NCBI RefSeq assembly: GCF_954871325.1
Contig: NC_088776.1
Location: 21,495,508-21,559,507, forward strand
Source: Gordionus sp. m RMFG-2023
Lineage: Eukaryota > Nematomorpha > Gordioida > Chordodea > Parachordodidae
Length of the DNA: 64,000 nt
Direction of reading: 5' to 3'
Positions 47,941 to 59,304 of this stretch are shown here, piece by piece (position 1 is the first letter of the stretch; each line of letters opens with the position of its first letter). A program made the position numbers and the translations under genes. Under the pieces are notes generated by a model. That model was not told where the DNA came from. It was given only the letters and a program-made list of their open reading frames with translations, and made no database searches.

Positions 47941-48839
47941 GTATTTATATATTATTTAAATTAATCTATACCTATTCACAAGGAGTTTGCCAATTGGTCT
48001 CTCAGAATGGTATTTTATTCTAATCCTACCTTATAAAATTAACTTGAGATTTTTTTTTTTTTTACTTTAGAAAACTATCCCCATCTTATTTCCTTATTAT
48101 AAATGTTCAAATATTGATATATCAGTCATTAATAATGAACAAATGCAAAATAAACCTTTAGAATATCATAATAGGCTGGATAAGTCCCCCAAAAATTTTT
48201 TTTGATGATAGCCTTTTAACTGCTAGAAATATGCATCTAATATTGACCCATCTATTGGTTTACATTATTTTAATGTTTGTTTAATTTCAACAATAGTTTA
48301 TTTATATTTTTGCCTGATTTCTTTATTTGTCTAGGCTAACCCAACCTAATCCCTCACATTGCTACAAAACATGATGAATCTATTATTAAAGATAAGCAAA
48401 GAAAATAATGACGATTAAACAAACGCCTTACCCGTTCTAGAGATATTGGTAGCCAAAATAATAAAGAACTACGCTTGAAATGAACTCCTCTGGAGGTTTA
48501 TTTTGTTTTTTTATCTTATGTTTATTTTATTTTCACCCAGTTCTCCAAATGATATTTCTATCACCACTACCACAATCCCTATGCCACCTCTGCCTATTTT
48601 ATAACAAATATAAGCATTTAATTCCGTACTATCATTCACTTCATTAGGAGTTAATATAAATATTTATTCATCCGATTCTCTGAGAAACTTTCATGAATTT
48701 TTAGAGGAATGTTCAAACTTGAATGTACAATACGGCCAATTTTCATCAACTTTATTATTGGAAAAATATGCAGTAGTTCTGTCGTAACCTTTATAACAAT
48801 ACCTACGACCGTTTTATGGTTGAGTTAACATGGTCGTTA
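47941..48839. other. AT-rich stretch, no gene established
   Basis: Mostly AT-rich. A plus-strand stretch around 48650-48785 is open and protein-like (IYSSDSLRNFHEFLEECSNL), ending at a stop. I could not assign it and see no flanking exons. Confidence 0.4.
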
Positions 48840-49150
48840 ATGATTCTATTTTAGAGGGGGATACCAATGCTGACATTGACAGAAATATCGTCTTGCGTTC
48901 TTCTTTTACCAGTATCCCAAAGCATAGGCATATCATCTTTATCAGGACGTAATGTGTTTTGTATACACTGCTTTGTTAATCCGTCATTACTTTCATCTAA
49001 CAACCCTAAATGATATGAAATTATACATTAATTATTTCCTCATCCAGACGACAGCCCAGATTTATTTTGTCACTTTTTCCATCAAAAATTAAAATGTCGG
49101 ATTTGTTCTTAATTTTATCAAATACATAATAATTAATAATCCTCATTATT
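48840..49150 (-). other. Protein-like remnant on minus strand, unidentified
   Basis: Two minus-strand stretches have convincing protein composition. One is at about 49150-49035 (FDKIKNKSDILIFDGKSDK, LGCRLDEEIINV). The other is at about 49005-48858 (LLDESNDGLTKQC, LRPDKDDMPMLWDTGKRR). They are in different frames. I suspect a transposon-derived or decayed host gene but cannot name a family with confidence. Confidence 0.35.
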
Positions 49151-49564
49151 TTTTTAAAAAATTATCTTAAATTTATTTCTCAATAAAAAAAAATATCTTA
49201 AAAAATATATAAATAATTTGCATATAAGTTTCATTAGTGTTTAATGGCATTTTTGTAATTTAAATAGATTGCATACTTTTTTTACTTAACATAAAAATAT
49301 ATATATCCCTTATCAAATTCTTTGACAAATAATTTTGGAAATGCAAGACATACATTAAATTTATCTGAAAAATAAAAATAACCCTATATAATAAACAACA
49401 ATTTAGTTTTTAGATATAATTTTAATTGATCATATTATAAAAAAGTATAAGAGTCGGTTGTTTTAATTTTATTTGTCATGATTCTCTAATAAGTGGTTTG
49501 CCCAGGCCTTCCCAGTTTCCCTTAATACGGAATTTACATGTTTTTTTTTGCATATTAGACTAAT

Positions 49565-49830
49565 TGGTAAATCAGATAACTATCTCCGAGGTGGAAAAAA
49601 TTTTTCAAAATTATAATGAGTAGGACTGGGCTTGGAACCTCAAAATTAATATTAGCTTGCACCTGACTTGGGAATATCTTTTACAAATTATTAAGAGTTA
49701 AACTGAGCTCAATGATATAATCATTTGCTGGGCTTGATAAACTTTTTTAAAATTATAAGATCTTGAATGCTTCCTACTATTGTGAGCTTGAACCTGGCAT
49801 GAAATCTTTTGTAAAAAATGAATAAAAATC
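49565..49830. repeat. GGCTTGAAAAATTTTT-type short repeat block, copy 2
   Basis: Sister of the block at 46500-46790: same order of words (GGTGGAAAAAATTTTTCAAAA, GGACTGGGCTTGG, TTATAAGATCTTGAATGCTT). The spacing of the units is preserved, so the two blocks are copies of one longer dispersed repeat. AT-rich DNA without a gene lies between 49151 and 49564. Confidence 0.55.
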
Positions 49831-50124
49831 TCATTTGTCATTTTTGACGGGCTTTCTACTAGTACATTTAAAAATACAAATTTAGGAATTTAAAATTGTA
49901 TTTAATACCAATAAGACCTATGTTATATTTTATAAATTATTATTAAGTTTATATATGCTGCTTTGGTCTATTATATATACAACACCAACAAATTCTAATA
50001 TTACAATTTTTTCCTGCTCCTTTATTATAATCTGTCAAAAAATGTTAACGTCAGCTTATACTACTATTTTAAATATCAATAACTTTATTTTCTTTCTAAA
50101 TTTACCTGCCACATTATCGATACT

Positions 50125-50660
50125 ATGATTTTTTTTTGTATACTTATATTATTCGTATGCTATAGTAAATTTAACGTTATATATTATTATTTAAATCTAA
50201 TTAGAACCGATTAATGGATATGTCAAATGTTATAGTTGTGGCACGTTTCCAACATCTGGCGCATTAGAAAAATTATATGGTGGTCCACCAGCACAAGCAG
50301 CTTGTCCAGAACCTTTTGAAAAAAAAATTGGAGTGGGAGAATCAATATGTAATGGTTTTTGTCGGGTAATGAAATACGCATTTTACTACATTCATAAATA
50401 CCTCTTCATAAAATAAACAATAGAAAACTGTTTACAGAACAGATAAGAAATATTATACTGCTCGGGGATGCAGTCCATTATGTTATGCACAAGAAGAAGG
50501 AGGTAGCTTATTTATTTTTTTATGCAATTAATATTTTTTAAATTAAGATGTAATGAAAACATTTTGCTGCAATACAGACCATTGTAATGTAGCAGGAGCA
50601 CACCGTCCATTTATTATTTTATATATTGTTCTGATATCCTTCTTAGTATTTATTCTATAA
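50125..50660 (+). CDS. Ly6/three-finger GPI-anchored protein, 4 exons, one off-frame donor
   Basis: Exons 50125-50164, 50205-50364 (or 50365), 50438-50502 and 50548-50660 give about 125 residues. Exon 1 encodes a signal peptide (MIFFCILILFVCY) and ends in phase 1. The mature part has ten cysteines in Ly6 order: VKCYSCG, AACPEP, SICNGFC, RGCSPLC and the closing FCCNTDHCN that defines the three-finger fold. A hydrophobic tail (FIILYIVLISFLVFIL) at the very C-terminus suggests GPI anchoring at the cell surface. The introns are 40-72 bp. One defect: the GT of intron 2 starts one base too late for the frame (after TGTCGG, not TGTCG). The canonical donor therefore leaves exon 3 shifted by one, consistent with a base-count error in GGG, a non-canonical donor or a very young pseudogene. 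The ligand is unknown. Confidence 0.82.
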
Positions 50661-51220
50661 AAACAAGTATTACACTAAATTATATTAAATAATTATTAAA
50701 ATTTGATTTTTTAAAATTAGTCTTGCCAATTATGTAAAATGCAATATTTTTATTTATATCATTTTTAAATGTAACATAATTTTTAAAATTATATGCAAAA
50801 ATTAGGAAAGTTATTTATAAATATGCATAATATTAATTTTATAAAACTCAAAATCATCAAAATATTTATATATTATGTTTTTAATTTATGGAAAAATAAA
50901 TCAAACAAAGTATTGACTAGATTTTATAAAGGGTAAATCTTTTTGAAACTAAAACAAATTATTTTTTAATATTGAATTGCAAATTCTTTTTTAATTTATT
51001 TTTGGAATGTAATGTTGGGATGGCTGAAATTTCACTTGATTTTTTTTACAAATATCTAGAATAAATTTTTCATTTTTAACCTATTATTTCCTATTATATT
51101 TACCCTTTTATGTCCATGGATAACTCTTGGAATCATAATTTTTTAAATTTTATATGTAACCAATGATAACTTCTGAAATCATATTTTTAATATTTCATAT
51201 TTTATCATTAACTTGCTTTA
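50661..51220. other. AT-rich stretch downstream of the Ly6 gene
   Basis: No gene seen. AAAGGGTAAAT near 50930 and its inverse ATTTACCCTTTT near 51100 could be ends of a roughly 190-bp MITE, but the flanks do not show a clear duplication. Confidence 0.4.
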
Positions 51221-52365
51221 AAGATGGACATGTGTGTTGATTCATTTTTAATCTATTTTTAATTAATATTGATTTATGGTGAATAGTTACAGAATATAAT
51301 TTATATAAAACCATATTGCAATTTTAATTAGGGTGATATATTATGTAAATGATAAGTGCATATAAATATATATAATTTTAAACATCTAACACTAACACAT
51401 ACTCTAAAATATACAAACAAATATATGTATCATAAAAAATTAACCTTATTCCCATTAATTATATTAATCTTACAATCATAATCATAATATAAAAATATTT
51501 AAGTATAAACTCTTGAACAAAAGACCATTTGACAACACAACTCCCTTGAAAGATCACTTTTGATTGGCATTTCATATAATATATATATAAATATATAACA
51601 AAAATACAAAACGCCCACCTTTAGAAGCCACATATTACATTCTAAAAAAAAATATATTATTTAATTTTTAAGATATTTTTCATATAATCTTCCCAAATTT
51701 GTTTCATTTCTCATCAGTTATTTGATATAATCTTTTCAGACTCTTGGTCATCATTTTTCATCTCACATCATGAGTTAAATAAAACACAAGGATATATTTC
51801 TTTATCAAAGATTAACAATCATATAGTGATATTTTGTATCAAAAAAATTTTGCTTTAAAAAAAATCAGATGTAATATTTTTAAAATAATCATTAAGCATT
51901 GGTAACATAAAAAAAAATTTTACTGACATAATCATGATGAAAACTATAATCATTATGAAAATGACATATATTATGTATAACTACAATTTTGTTTTGTATT
52001 CACAATTAATGACATAATCACTATTAAAACTATATAGATTATATGTAACTAAATAGAATATTTTGATTTTCACAAAAAAAACAAATCTTAATTGTTTAAA
52101 AAAACATATTATTATAATTGTTGAACAGGAAATATTGTACAATCTAATAAAAACGGAAATTTTTTTAATTTACATGATTTATAAATTATCATTTCAAACA
52201 CATCTTAATGATAACTTTACATTCAAATATATATCACATATATATATATATATGCACTTATGACTTACATAATATATCACCCTAATTAAAATTGCATTAT
52301 ATTCACCATAAATCAATATTAATTAAAAATAGATTAAAAATGAATCAACACACATGTCCATCTTT
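51221..52365. mobile_element. Long-TIR non-coding element
   Basis: Arms 51221-51378 and 52243-52365 are inverted copies of about 120 bp, starting AAGATGGACATGTGTGTTGA. They are almost identical apart from about 30 extra bases in the left arm. The roughly 860-bp core is very AT-rich with no recognisable protein. TTTAAA lies just outside both arms, which would suit a TTAA-targeting element (piggyBac or Kolobok type), but the superfamily is not proven. The strong match between the arms indicates a recent insertion or gene conversion between arms. Confidence 0.75.
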
Positions 52366-53564
52366 TTAAAGGCTCCAATTTCATATATAAAAATTAATAA
52401 TTTCAGCACAAAAATCTATTATATATTTTTAACACCCATAAAAATTTTAATCATCACCATAATTATTCACCAATTTTTATTCACACTTTTATTTTGCATA
52501 TATTTTTATAACAAATTTTCCACTTTTATCACACTATTCTCTACTTCTGTACCCTTATAATTCCAATATACCCCTTTTCTAAATTTTATTTTAATAAATT
52601 TTAAATTAATAACCCTGAAATATAGTACATACTCGGAAAAAAAAACCCTTCCCATAATTAAAATAACTCTCTTTATATACATATGAAATCTGTCTTAATT
52701 TTCAATAAATTTTATTTTTATTTCATCAAAATGACAATAAAATTATCCACTGACTTAAATTTAAACAAATTTTATTTCTATTTCATCAAAATGACCATAA
52801 AAATATCTAGCTCTTGAACTCTTTTTATTCAAATTGAAAAAAATCAAAAATCCTTATCCTTTTTAATACATTATTTCACATATATTTACAGAATCATTTT
52901 AAATTTATACATTTAGCAATATTTAATCTTGTCATCTATTTTTCTCAATATCTAATTATATTTTATCCATTATAAAAATTCCCACTTAATTTTATAAATT
53001 AAAAATTTCATTTGTTTAAAAAAATATAATACCTTGCGTTGTGAAAAATGTAATTCTTTTTATTCATTTCATTGTATCACTCACAAATCCCATTCTTATC
53101 CTCTACATTGCATTGTATTCTCATCAATCCCTAGATGCATCCGAAAGTCATTGAATCAATATTTTTATACCATTTTTGCACAAAAATTTTAATTTATATT
53201 TCTGGTTACATTGCCAGAAATATAAATATTAATTTTATTATTAATATATAAATATATAAAAATATTTTTATAAAAATTATCATCTTTTTTAGTGCTGTAA
53301 ATAGAGCATAATGCCATTTGGCATCAATGGCCATTTCTTTTACACTAAAATATTTTATTATAAATAAATGGAAATTTTAGGTAAATTATTTAGTATATTC
53401 AGATTTAGGGTTATGAAAATGGGAGGGGGGGGGGCATTTTGATTAGATTTTGATAACTTATATTGATTATCTAATGTCTACTAGGGAATTTTCTTGGATA
53501 AAGGAAGTTCATATTAAATATTTTATATAAATAACATGTAATATGAGATGCTTTTAATATCAAT
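52366..53564. other. Low-complexity AT-rich DNA with a tandem duplication and a hairpin
   Basis: A 60-bp tandem duplication lies at 52694-52808 (TTTCATCAAAATGACAATAA in both units). A hairpin with a 14-bp perfect stem (TTTATATTTCTGG half-stem) and an 8-base loop lies at 53192-53227. A G run of nine lies near 53420. No gene seen. Confidence 0.6.
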
Positions 53565-54316
53565 ATGCATTTAGATATTACTACAGTTATCCCTGAGGAT
53601 GTTATATCTGAGGCTGATATAAAGAGCTCAGACGAAGAAGACAATTATTATTCTTAGCTGACAGATGATTTGCCAACATCATCTTATATTACAAATGAAC
53701 TAGGTCTTGAATTGGAGAATATAATCGAAGATGCTGCTACAACTAAAATAAAAGATAACCTTTTTTGGTCTAAAAAAGACATTGAAAACATGAATACAGA
53801 GTTTATTCCTATTTTGGAAATTCCTGAACATGATTGAACTCCTCTAACCTATTTTCTTAAATTTTTCGACAACCAGATTATTAGCAATTTTGTATCAGAA
53901 ACATAATTTATTTTCCAATGTTGTATATATAAATACAGATAGCAATGAAATTAAAAAAATTATTAGGATACACACTTATACACTAGCTTAGTTAAGATGC
54001 ATTCTATACAACATATTGGCTGGTTGAAACATCTATTCCACAAGTAGCGGAAACTATGCCCCACAATTGCTTCCTTTTAGTATGGAGATTTTCCCATATT
54101 ATTAATAACAAAGATATGGTAAATAGGAAATATAAAGGATACAGCAAATTATTCAAAATTTAACTCATATGCCAACTAAAAAAAATTTCAAAAAAATCTA
54201 ACCTAAAGAGAAGCAAGCTGTAGACGAATTCATAATTCCCTTCAAGGGAGCACTCTAAATTACAACAATACATTAATAAATTCCCATGAGTGAATAAAAG
54301 TGTTTGCCCTATATAC

Positions 54317-54767
54317 TAGTGATCTGCATTGGGCCTAATTTTTCAAGCCCGGCCCGAAATTTTTTTTAAAAAAGTTTAGCCGACCCGAACCCGAAATTTT
54401 TTTTAACAAAGTTTTGCCGGCCCGGCCCGAACCCGAAATTTATTTTAAGTAAATTTACAGGCCCGGCCAGGCCCGAATTTATTTAAATATAGAAACTAAT
54501 TTTTATAATTACTTAAAATAAAAGACATATGTTATATAGAGTTTAGTTTCAATAAATTAAATCAAAAACTTTTATTTTACATAAAAAATTCAATATAAAA
54601 TTGTTAAATTTAGATATATTTAATAAAATTTCCAAGGTCCGACCCGACCCGGCCCGAAATTTTTTTAAAAATATTAGGCCCGGCCCGAACCCGATTATTT
54701 AAAATAGAAATAGGCCCGAAGCCCGTTCGGGTCAGACTCGGGCCGGGCCTAACTTTGCAGATCTCTA
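54317..54767. mobile_element. hAT-like MITE, TCTGCAA/GGCCCG family, copy 3, in piggyBac
   Basis: Starts TAGTGATCTGCATTGGGCC and ends GGCCTAACTTTGCAGATCTCTA. Flanks CTATATAC (54309-54316) and CTACATAC (54768-54775) agree at 7 of 8 positions. Both ends have blocks of GGCCCGGCCCGAA followed by poly-T/poly-A, which makes a GC-rich palindromic frame around an AT-rich middle. Non-coding. It splits the piggyBac transposase. Confidence 0.92.
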
Positions 54768-55121
54768 CTACATACCATAGAAAGTCACTAATGTCATAAA
54801 ATCATGTTTAGGAATATCATTCTTCATAATGAGGGAATGGGTGGAGTAGATCTTCACGATATGATGGTGGGTTATATCAGACAGATATTAAATAGAAACG
54901 ATATTATATGAGAATGGTTTTCAATTTATTAGATTCTTGTGTAATAAATACCTGGCTCCTTTATAGACGCCAATATGAATGCATTAAATAATATAAAATT
55001 TATGGCATTACTTTTATTTAAATCGCAGATAGCAAAGGGTCGATGCTAGCATGAAAGGATAATAAACGACTGGAATATTTTCCAGCACAGTTGTAAAAAA
55101 AAAGAAGCTATCTGTACCCAT

Positions 55122-57894
55122 GCTGTCCATAAGGCTCGGGTTGGGTTTGGACATTAAAAAAAATATTTTTTGTCCGATTATCATTTTTTATTTATCACAT
55201 TTTATTCTTAAAATTTCAATCAGAATAACATGTCGTTTTTATATATTATTTTATAATTTACATAACAATCATATACCAAACTATTTTATGTGATTATATT
55301 TAGTACATTGTATCGCATAGTTAACGATATTATTACACTTTCAGCATATTCTATCAAGTTAAATAAATTTTTTTTACTAATATCTATTTAATTAAATTGC
55401 CTCATTATATTAAAAAAATTATTTCAATAGATGCCAAATTAAAAAAAATTGCTTAAAAGATTAAGAGCAATGAATATGAAGTAAGGAAAAATGCCAATGG
55501 CAAATCTGTGGTCTGGAAAAAGTTTACATTTATATATGATGAAAACAAAGAAAAGCTTAATTATTAAGTTGCAATTTTTGCAAATATATATGTTTATTCA
55601 GGCGCGTAACCAATGGGGGGGAAAGGGGGAAATTTCCATCCCCATCGCAAATTTGACTATTTTCATAAATATCATTTTAAGCTAATAAAAATTTTACCCC
55701 TACCCCCTAGACCCCCCCCCCCACCCCACCAATCAAAATTTTACAAATATTTGAATATCAATTTTCCAACATATTATTCAAAAATATTAATAAAATGGAA
55801 AAATATTTAGTCAAAGAGATTGAAATCAAACGATAATTTATAAATAAGGTTGAGCATGAAAAAAAAGTAATGTGTCGTCAGAAGCGATATCATTATTGAA
55901 TTCAATTGATCAATCAGAGTTTATCATTGCTGCTAGTTGCATCAATAAATTATTTTCCTATAGCTCACTACTTTGTAGAAATTTAAAAAAACCAAATTTA
56001 GATTTGGTTCAGGTTATTGATTTGGCGGAAAATATGCATGAACAGGTAGATACAATAAGAATGAATGTAGACGTTGAATCGAAGGCTAAATTTTATGATA
56101 TAATACTAATTAAACCTCGTCTAGCACCTAGGCCATTATTGAGATGAAAATAAATATTGGCTCAACTGAAGAATATTATAAAATATCCATTTTCATCCCA
56201 TTCTTAGATACTTTTTTATCGCAAATAAAAGTACGGGTTTTAGATAAAAAACAAGTCTTTAGCAATCTTCAAGTTTTATTACCCAAAGATCCTTCTTCAT
56301 TTTCTAATGCCACTATTGGTAAAATTAAATATTTAGAAAAATTTTATTCCTATGAGATTGATACTGAAATAAATTTAATCAGTGAATTCGAATTGTGGTA
56401 TAAATATTTATACGTTTAGCTATTTTACCTGAGCATGCTATTGATGCGCTCAATCGGTGTAAAGAAACCTAGGCTCAATTCCCAAATATTTTGAAGTTGT
56501 TTTATATTCTTGCATGTTTGCCTATTACAACATGTACGAATGAAAGGACTTTTTCCAACTTGAGAGGGTTTAAAACATATTTACGAAGTACTGAATCTCG
56601 GCTAAATGGGTTAGCTCTGTTAAATATACACAGAGATTTGGTTCTAACGACAAACGAAATAATTAAAAATCTTGTATTTGATAAGAAGTTAAAAAAACTT
56701 GTTAATTTAATTATTTTCTAGTCAATATTTTAAACTACTATTAGTATTTTCAATAAAAAAATTATATTCTACTTATATTGCATGAGAATTTAAGCTGAAG
56801 CTAGTTTTTAAAGCAAATTTTATAAAAAAAATGACATTACACTTTATTTCAACTTTACATTTAAAAAAACTTTATTAAATATAATATACCTATCTTGAAA
56901 TAATAAAAAAGAGGCTTGTAATATCCTATCCATAAGCACGAATTAGTAAATAATAGTTAAAAATAGAAATATAATTAAATTATGAATAATTTAATAGAAT
57001 AGCTAAATAAGACCCGGCCGAATGCCGGAGCAAAGCTGGCCGAAGGCCAGGTAAAAGGGGGTTGGGGGCGAAGCCCCAAAAATTTTTCCCCCCCCCCCCC
57101 TATAAGAAAATCCTGGATACGCCACTGTGTTTATTATTCTATAACATCAGGTTGGCATATTTATACATAAAATATATATTATTAAATTATTTTAGGCACA
57201 AATCAACTAAAAAGGCATAAATTGTATTTACAATAGAAAGTCAAAAGACTCAATTAACAATTGATAGCCTTTTTGGTACTGATCCCAAAAAACTCAAAAG
57301 TTGTACCAAATTTAAAAAAAAAGAGTGTTACATGTTTTGTGGACTTGATTTGAGATCATTTGATATAATTCACGGGGAAGGCTTTGTGATTGTTGCCAAT
57401 ATTTTGCTAAAATTGGCTCAATATATGGAAATATTGATGTTAAAAGCATCATTCCAAATCCCACGACAATTTTTAGAAATTTAATAGATATTGCTCATGG
57501 TATACGCAATTAATTATTTCCGAAATTAAACGTATATATGAAAAAGGGTCAATATGCTGATAATAAATATATGAAAATATGGTAAAATTATTTATAATTT
57601 TTAAATTCGATTGTATTTTAACTTTTTTATAATATTTTTTACAAATTAAATAAAATCCAACTTAATATATATCTTAATTAGATTATGGCCATCAAATAAA
57701 CTTTTATTTAAGGTGGTGATGAATAAATACACATACATTTTTTTTTGGTTATTATAATATTCATTTGTAAAATTTTATTAGGGCTCAGGTCGGGTTGGAC
57801 TAAATAATGTGTGCTTGGGAGTGGGTTGGGCTCAGACAATAATGTTTTTTAAATTCAAGCTCGTGCTGCCAAAAATTTACGTTGCAGACCTATA
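55122..57894 (+). mobile_element. BED-finger hAT inserted in piggyBac, itself interrupted
   Basis: Flanks GTACCCAT (55114-55121) and GCACCCAT (57895-57902) agree at 7 of 8 positions. The right end reads ACGTTGCAGACCTATA, i.e. inverted TATAGGTCTGCAA, the TIR of the GGCCCG MITE family; the left end (GCTGTCCATAAGGCTCGGG) is a worn version. The plus strand has a BED-finger remnant cut at 55599 (KSVVWKKFTFIYDENKEK) and continuing after 57135 (TNQLKRHKL), then CGLDLRSFDIIHGEGFV near 57340 and IPNPTTIFRNLIDIAHGIR near 57455, typical of Hermes/hobo-like transposases. The catalytic half is missing. It is probably related to the autonomous source of the MITEs. Confidence 0.78.
55600..57127 (+). mobile_element. 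hAT (ZMYM1/52-kDa-repressor-like), exact TSD, innermost insertion
   Basis: Starts CAGGCGCGTAACCAATGGGG and ends CCTGGATACGCCACTG (inverted CAGTGGCGTATCCAGG). The duplication TGTTTATT is perfect (55592-55599 and 57128-57135). The plus strand keeps the C-terminal third of the transposase in three overlapping or adjacent frames: 55872-56147 (EFIIAASCINKLFSYSSLL), 56144-56419, and 56491-56721 (ILACLPITTCTNERTFSNLR, then LALLNIHRD), which is the classic dimerisation end. G/C homopolymer blocks near both ends and a CGAAGGCC hairpin zone near 57020-57080 are typical of the family. The N-terminal part is deleted. Confidence 0.93.
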
Positions 57895-58251
57895 GCACCC
57901 ATATTGGATATAAGGTAGGACCAAGTAGGTCATTACCCATATTAAGTAAAGGTGCAAGTATTGCGTAGAAGCTTATTCAAGAATTATTTGCAAAATATGT
58001 ATTACTTATTTATGTTTAAATAATAAACGAAATTGTTATTCGTCATTTCATATGAAATAAAATATTTTTTAAATGAACTTGCATTTTGCCTTTTGATGAC
58101 AATTGGAATCATTGAATATCTCTTGATAAATTTTTTTGATGAATATGTGTTAATTGTGTCTATAATAAATATCGCAAAAAAAGTAGGGATTAATATTTTT
58201 TTTTGGTAAATAACGAAACTATTTATTTTATTTAAAAAAGAGAATATTTAA

Positions 58252-59218
58252 CAGGGACGAGTACCCGAACCCTATATATTTCGCCGAACCCAAGCCCTTT
58301 TTTAAAATTTAAAGTTCAGGGTTCAAGTTTTTTTTTTTTAATTTATTTTTTTTATTTTAAACTTTCATTTATTTATTTTAAACTTTCATTTATTTATTTT
58401 AAACTTTCATTTATTTATTTTAAATTATATGTTAAATATAATATAAAAAACATTAATTTAAGATTTTTGTTTATAAAAGATTTCCTATTTAAAAAGAGTT
58501 CTTATTCAAAACAATTATTTTTTATTAAAAAAAATATTAAAAAAAACATTTTTTGGTCATTTTTTCATGTAATTATTTTTTGTTTTATTTAATAATTTCT
58601 TAAATTGTATTGTAGTATTATATCGTCGGTCTAGAATGGAATGCTCCACTTACACAAAGTTTACAATGAGAAAATCAACATTAAAGTTTAAAATTAAATA
58701 TAGGAAAAATTTATTGATCAATTTTGACATAACTTTGGCAAAAATTATTATATATTTATATATATATTGGGAATAAATAAGTTATTTCCACTTCTAACTC
58801 GGAAATTTTGAATGTTCAAAATGGGAAAATCAAATAGAGGAAAAATTTATTGATCAATTTTGACAATAACTTTGGCAAAAATTAATATTTTTTATTTAGT
58901 TTTTATTTTTATATATATTGGGAATAAATAAGTTATTATCCACTTCTAACTCAAAAATTTTGAAAATGTCGAGTGGAGCACTCCAATTTTAGAACGACGT
59001 TATTACATATAATATATTATAATTATGATATTTATTTTTATGGCGATACTAATTAAAATAAATTTTTATAAAAAATGATGTTTCTATTATTTTAACTAAT
59101 TTTAATAAGTCATTATTTTTCTGGTCTCCGAACCGTGAATCCACCTGAACCCGAACCGGGTTCAAAGATTTTTCACTGAACCCAAACCCATTTTTTAGAA
59201 GGAGGGTTCTCGTCTCTG
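58252..59218. mobile_element. Non-autonomous hAT, CAGGGACGAGTACCCG family, exact TSD
   Basis: Starts CAGGGACGAGTACCCGAACCC and ends GGGTTCTCGTCTCTG. The duplication ATATTTAA is perfect (58244-58251 and 59219-59226). Subterminal words CCCGAACC and GAACCCAAACCC occur at both ends. Near 58357-58425 TTTAAACTTTCATTTATTTA is repeated four times. No transposase. A smaller TIR element lies inside at 58624-58999. Confidence 0.92.
58624..58999. mobile_element. Small TIR element inside the hAT MITE
   Basis: Left end CGTCGGTCTAGAATGGAATG and right end inverted CGTCGTTCTAAAATTGGAGTG, both continuing into GCTCCACT. The interior is a duplicated unit of about 130 bp (GGAAAAATTTATTGATCAAT, TTGGGAATAAATAAGTTAT in both copies). 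Flanking TTATAT/TTATTA does not settle the superfamily; the TIR style would suit a Tc1/mariner-type element. CGTCGGTCTAGACTT also occurs near 11347. Confidence 0.65.
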
Positions 59219-59304
59219 ATATTTAACCCTATTGAACATGTTTGGTAATTTTGTAATTTTTTATATTTCCATACATGGTCAGAATTTTTTTTAATAATAT
59301 TTAT

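Larger units (their letters stand above)
53565..58060 (+). mobile_element. piggyBac-type DNA transposon relic, split by two insertions
   Basis: Transposase remnants lie in order on the plus strand. MHLDITTVIPEDVISEAD starts at 53565, followed by an acidic stretch and FLKFFDNQIISNFVSET near 53855. IPQVAETMPHNCFLLVWRF lies near 54035, then DEFIIPFKG near 54220. After a MITE, MGGVDLHDMMVGYIRQ is found near 54839. After a larger hAT insertion, a Cys-rich end (RCKYC..., ICKICITYLCL, RNC, FH) runs to a stop at 58058-58060. This matches the piggyBac order, including the C-terminal zinc-binding domain. There are at least two in-frame stops in the first 300 bp and several frameshifts. Terminal repeats were not resolved. 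Confidence 0.85.
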
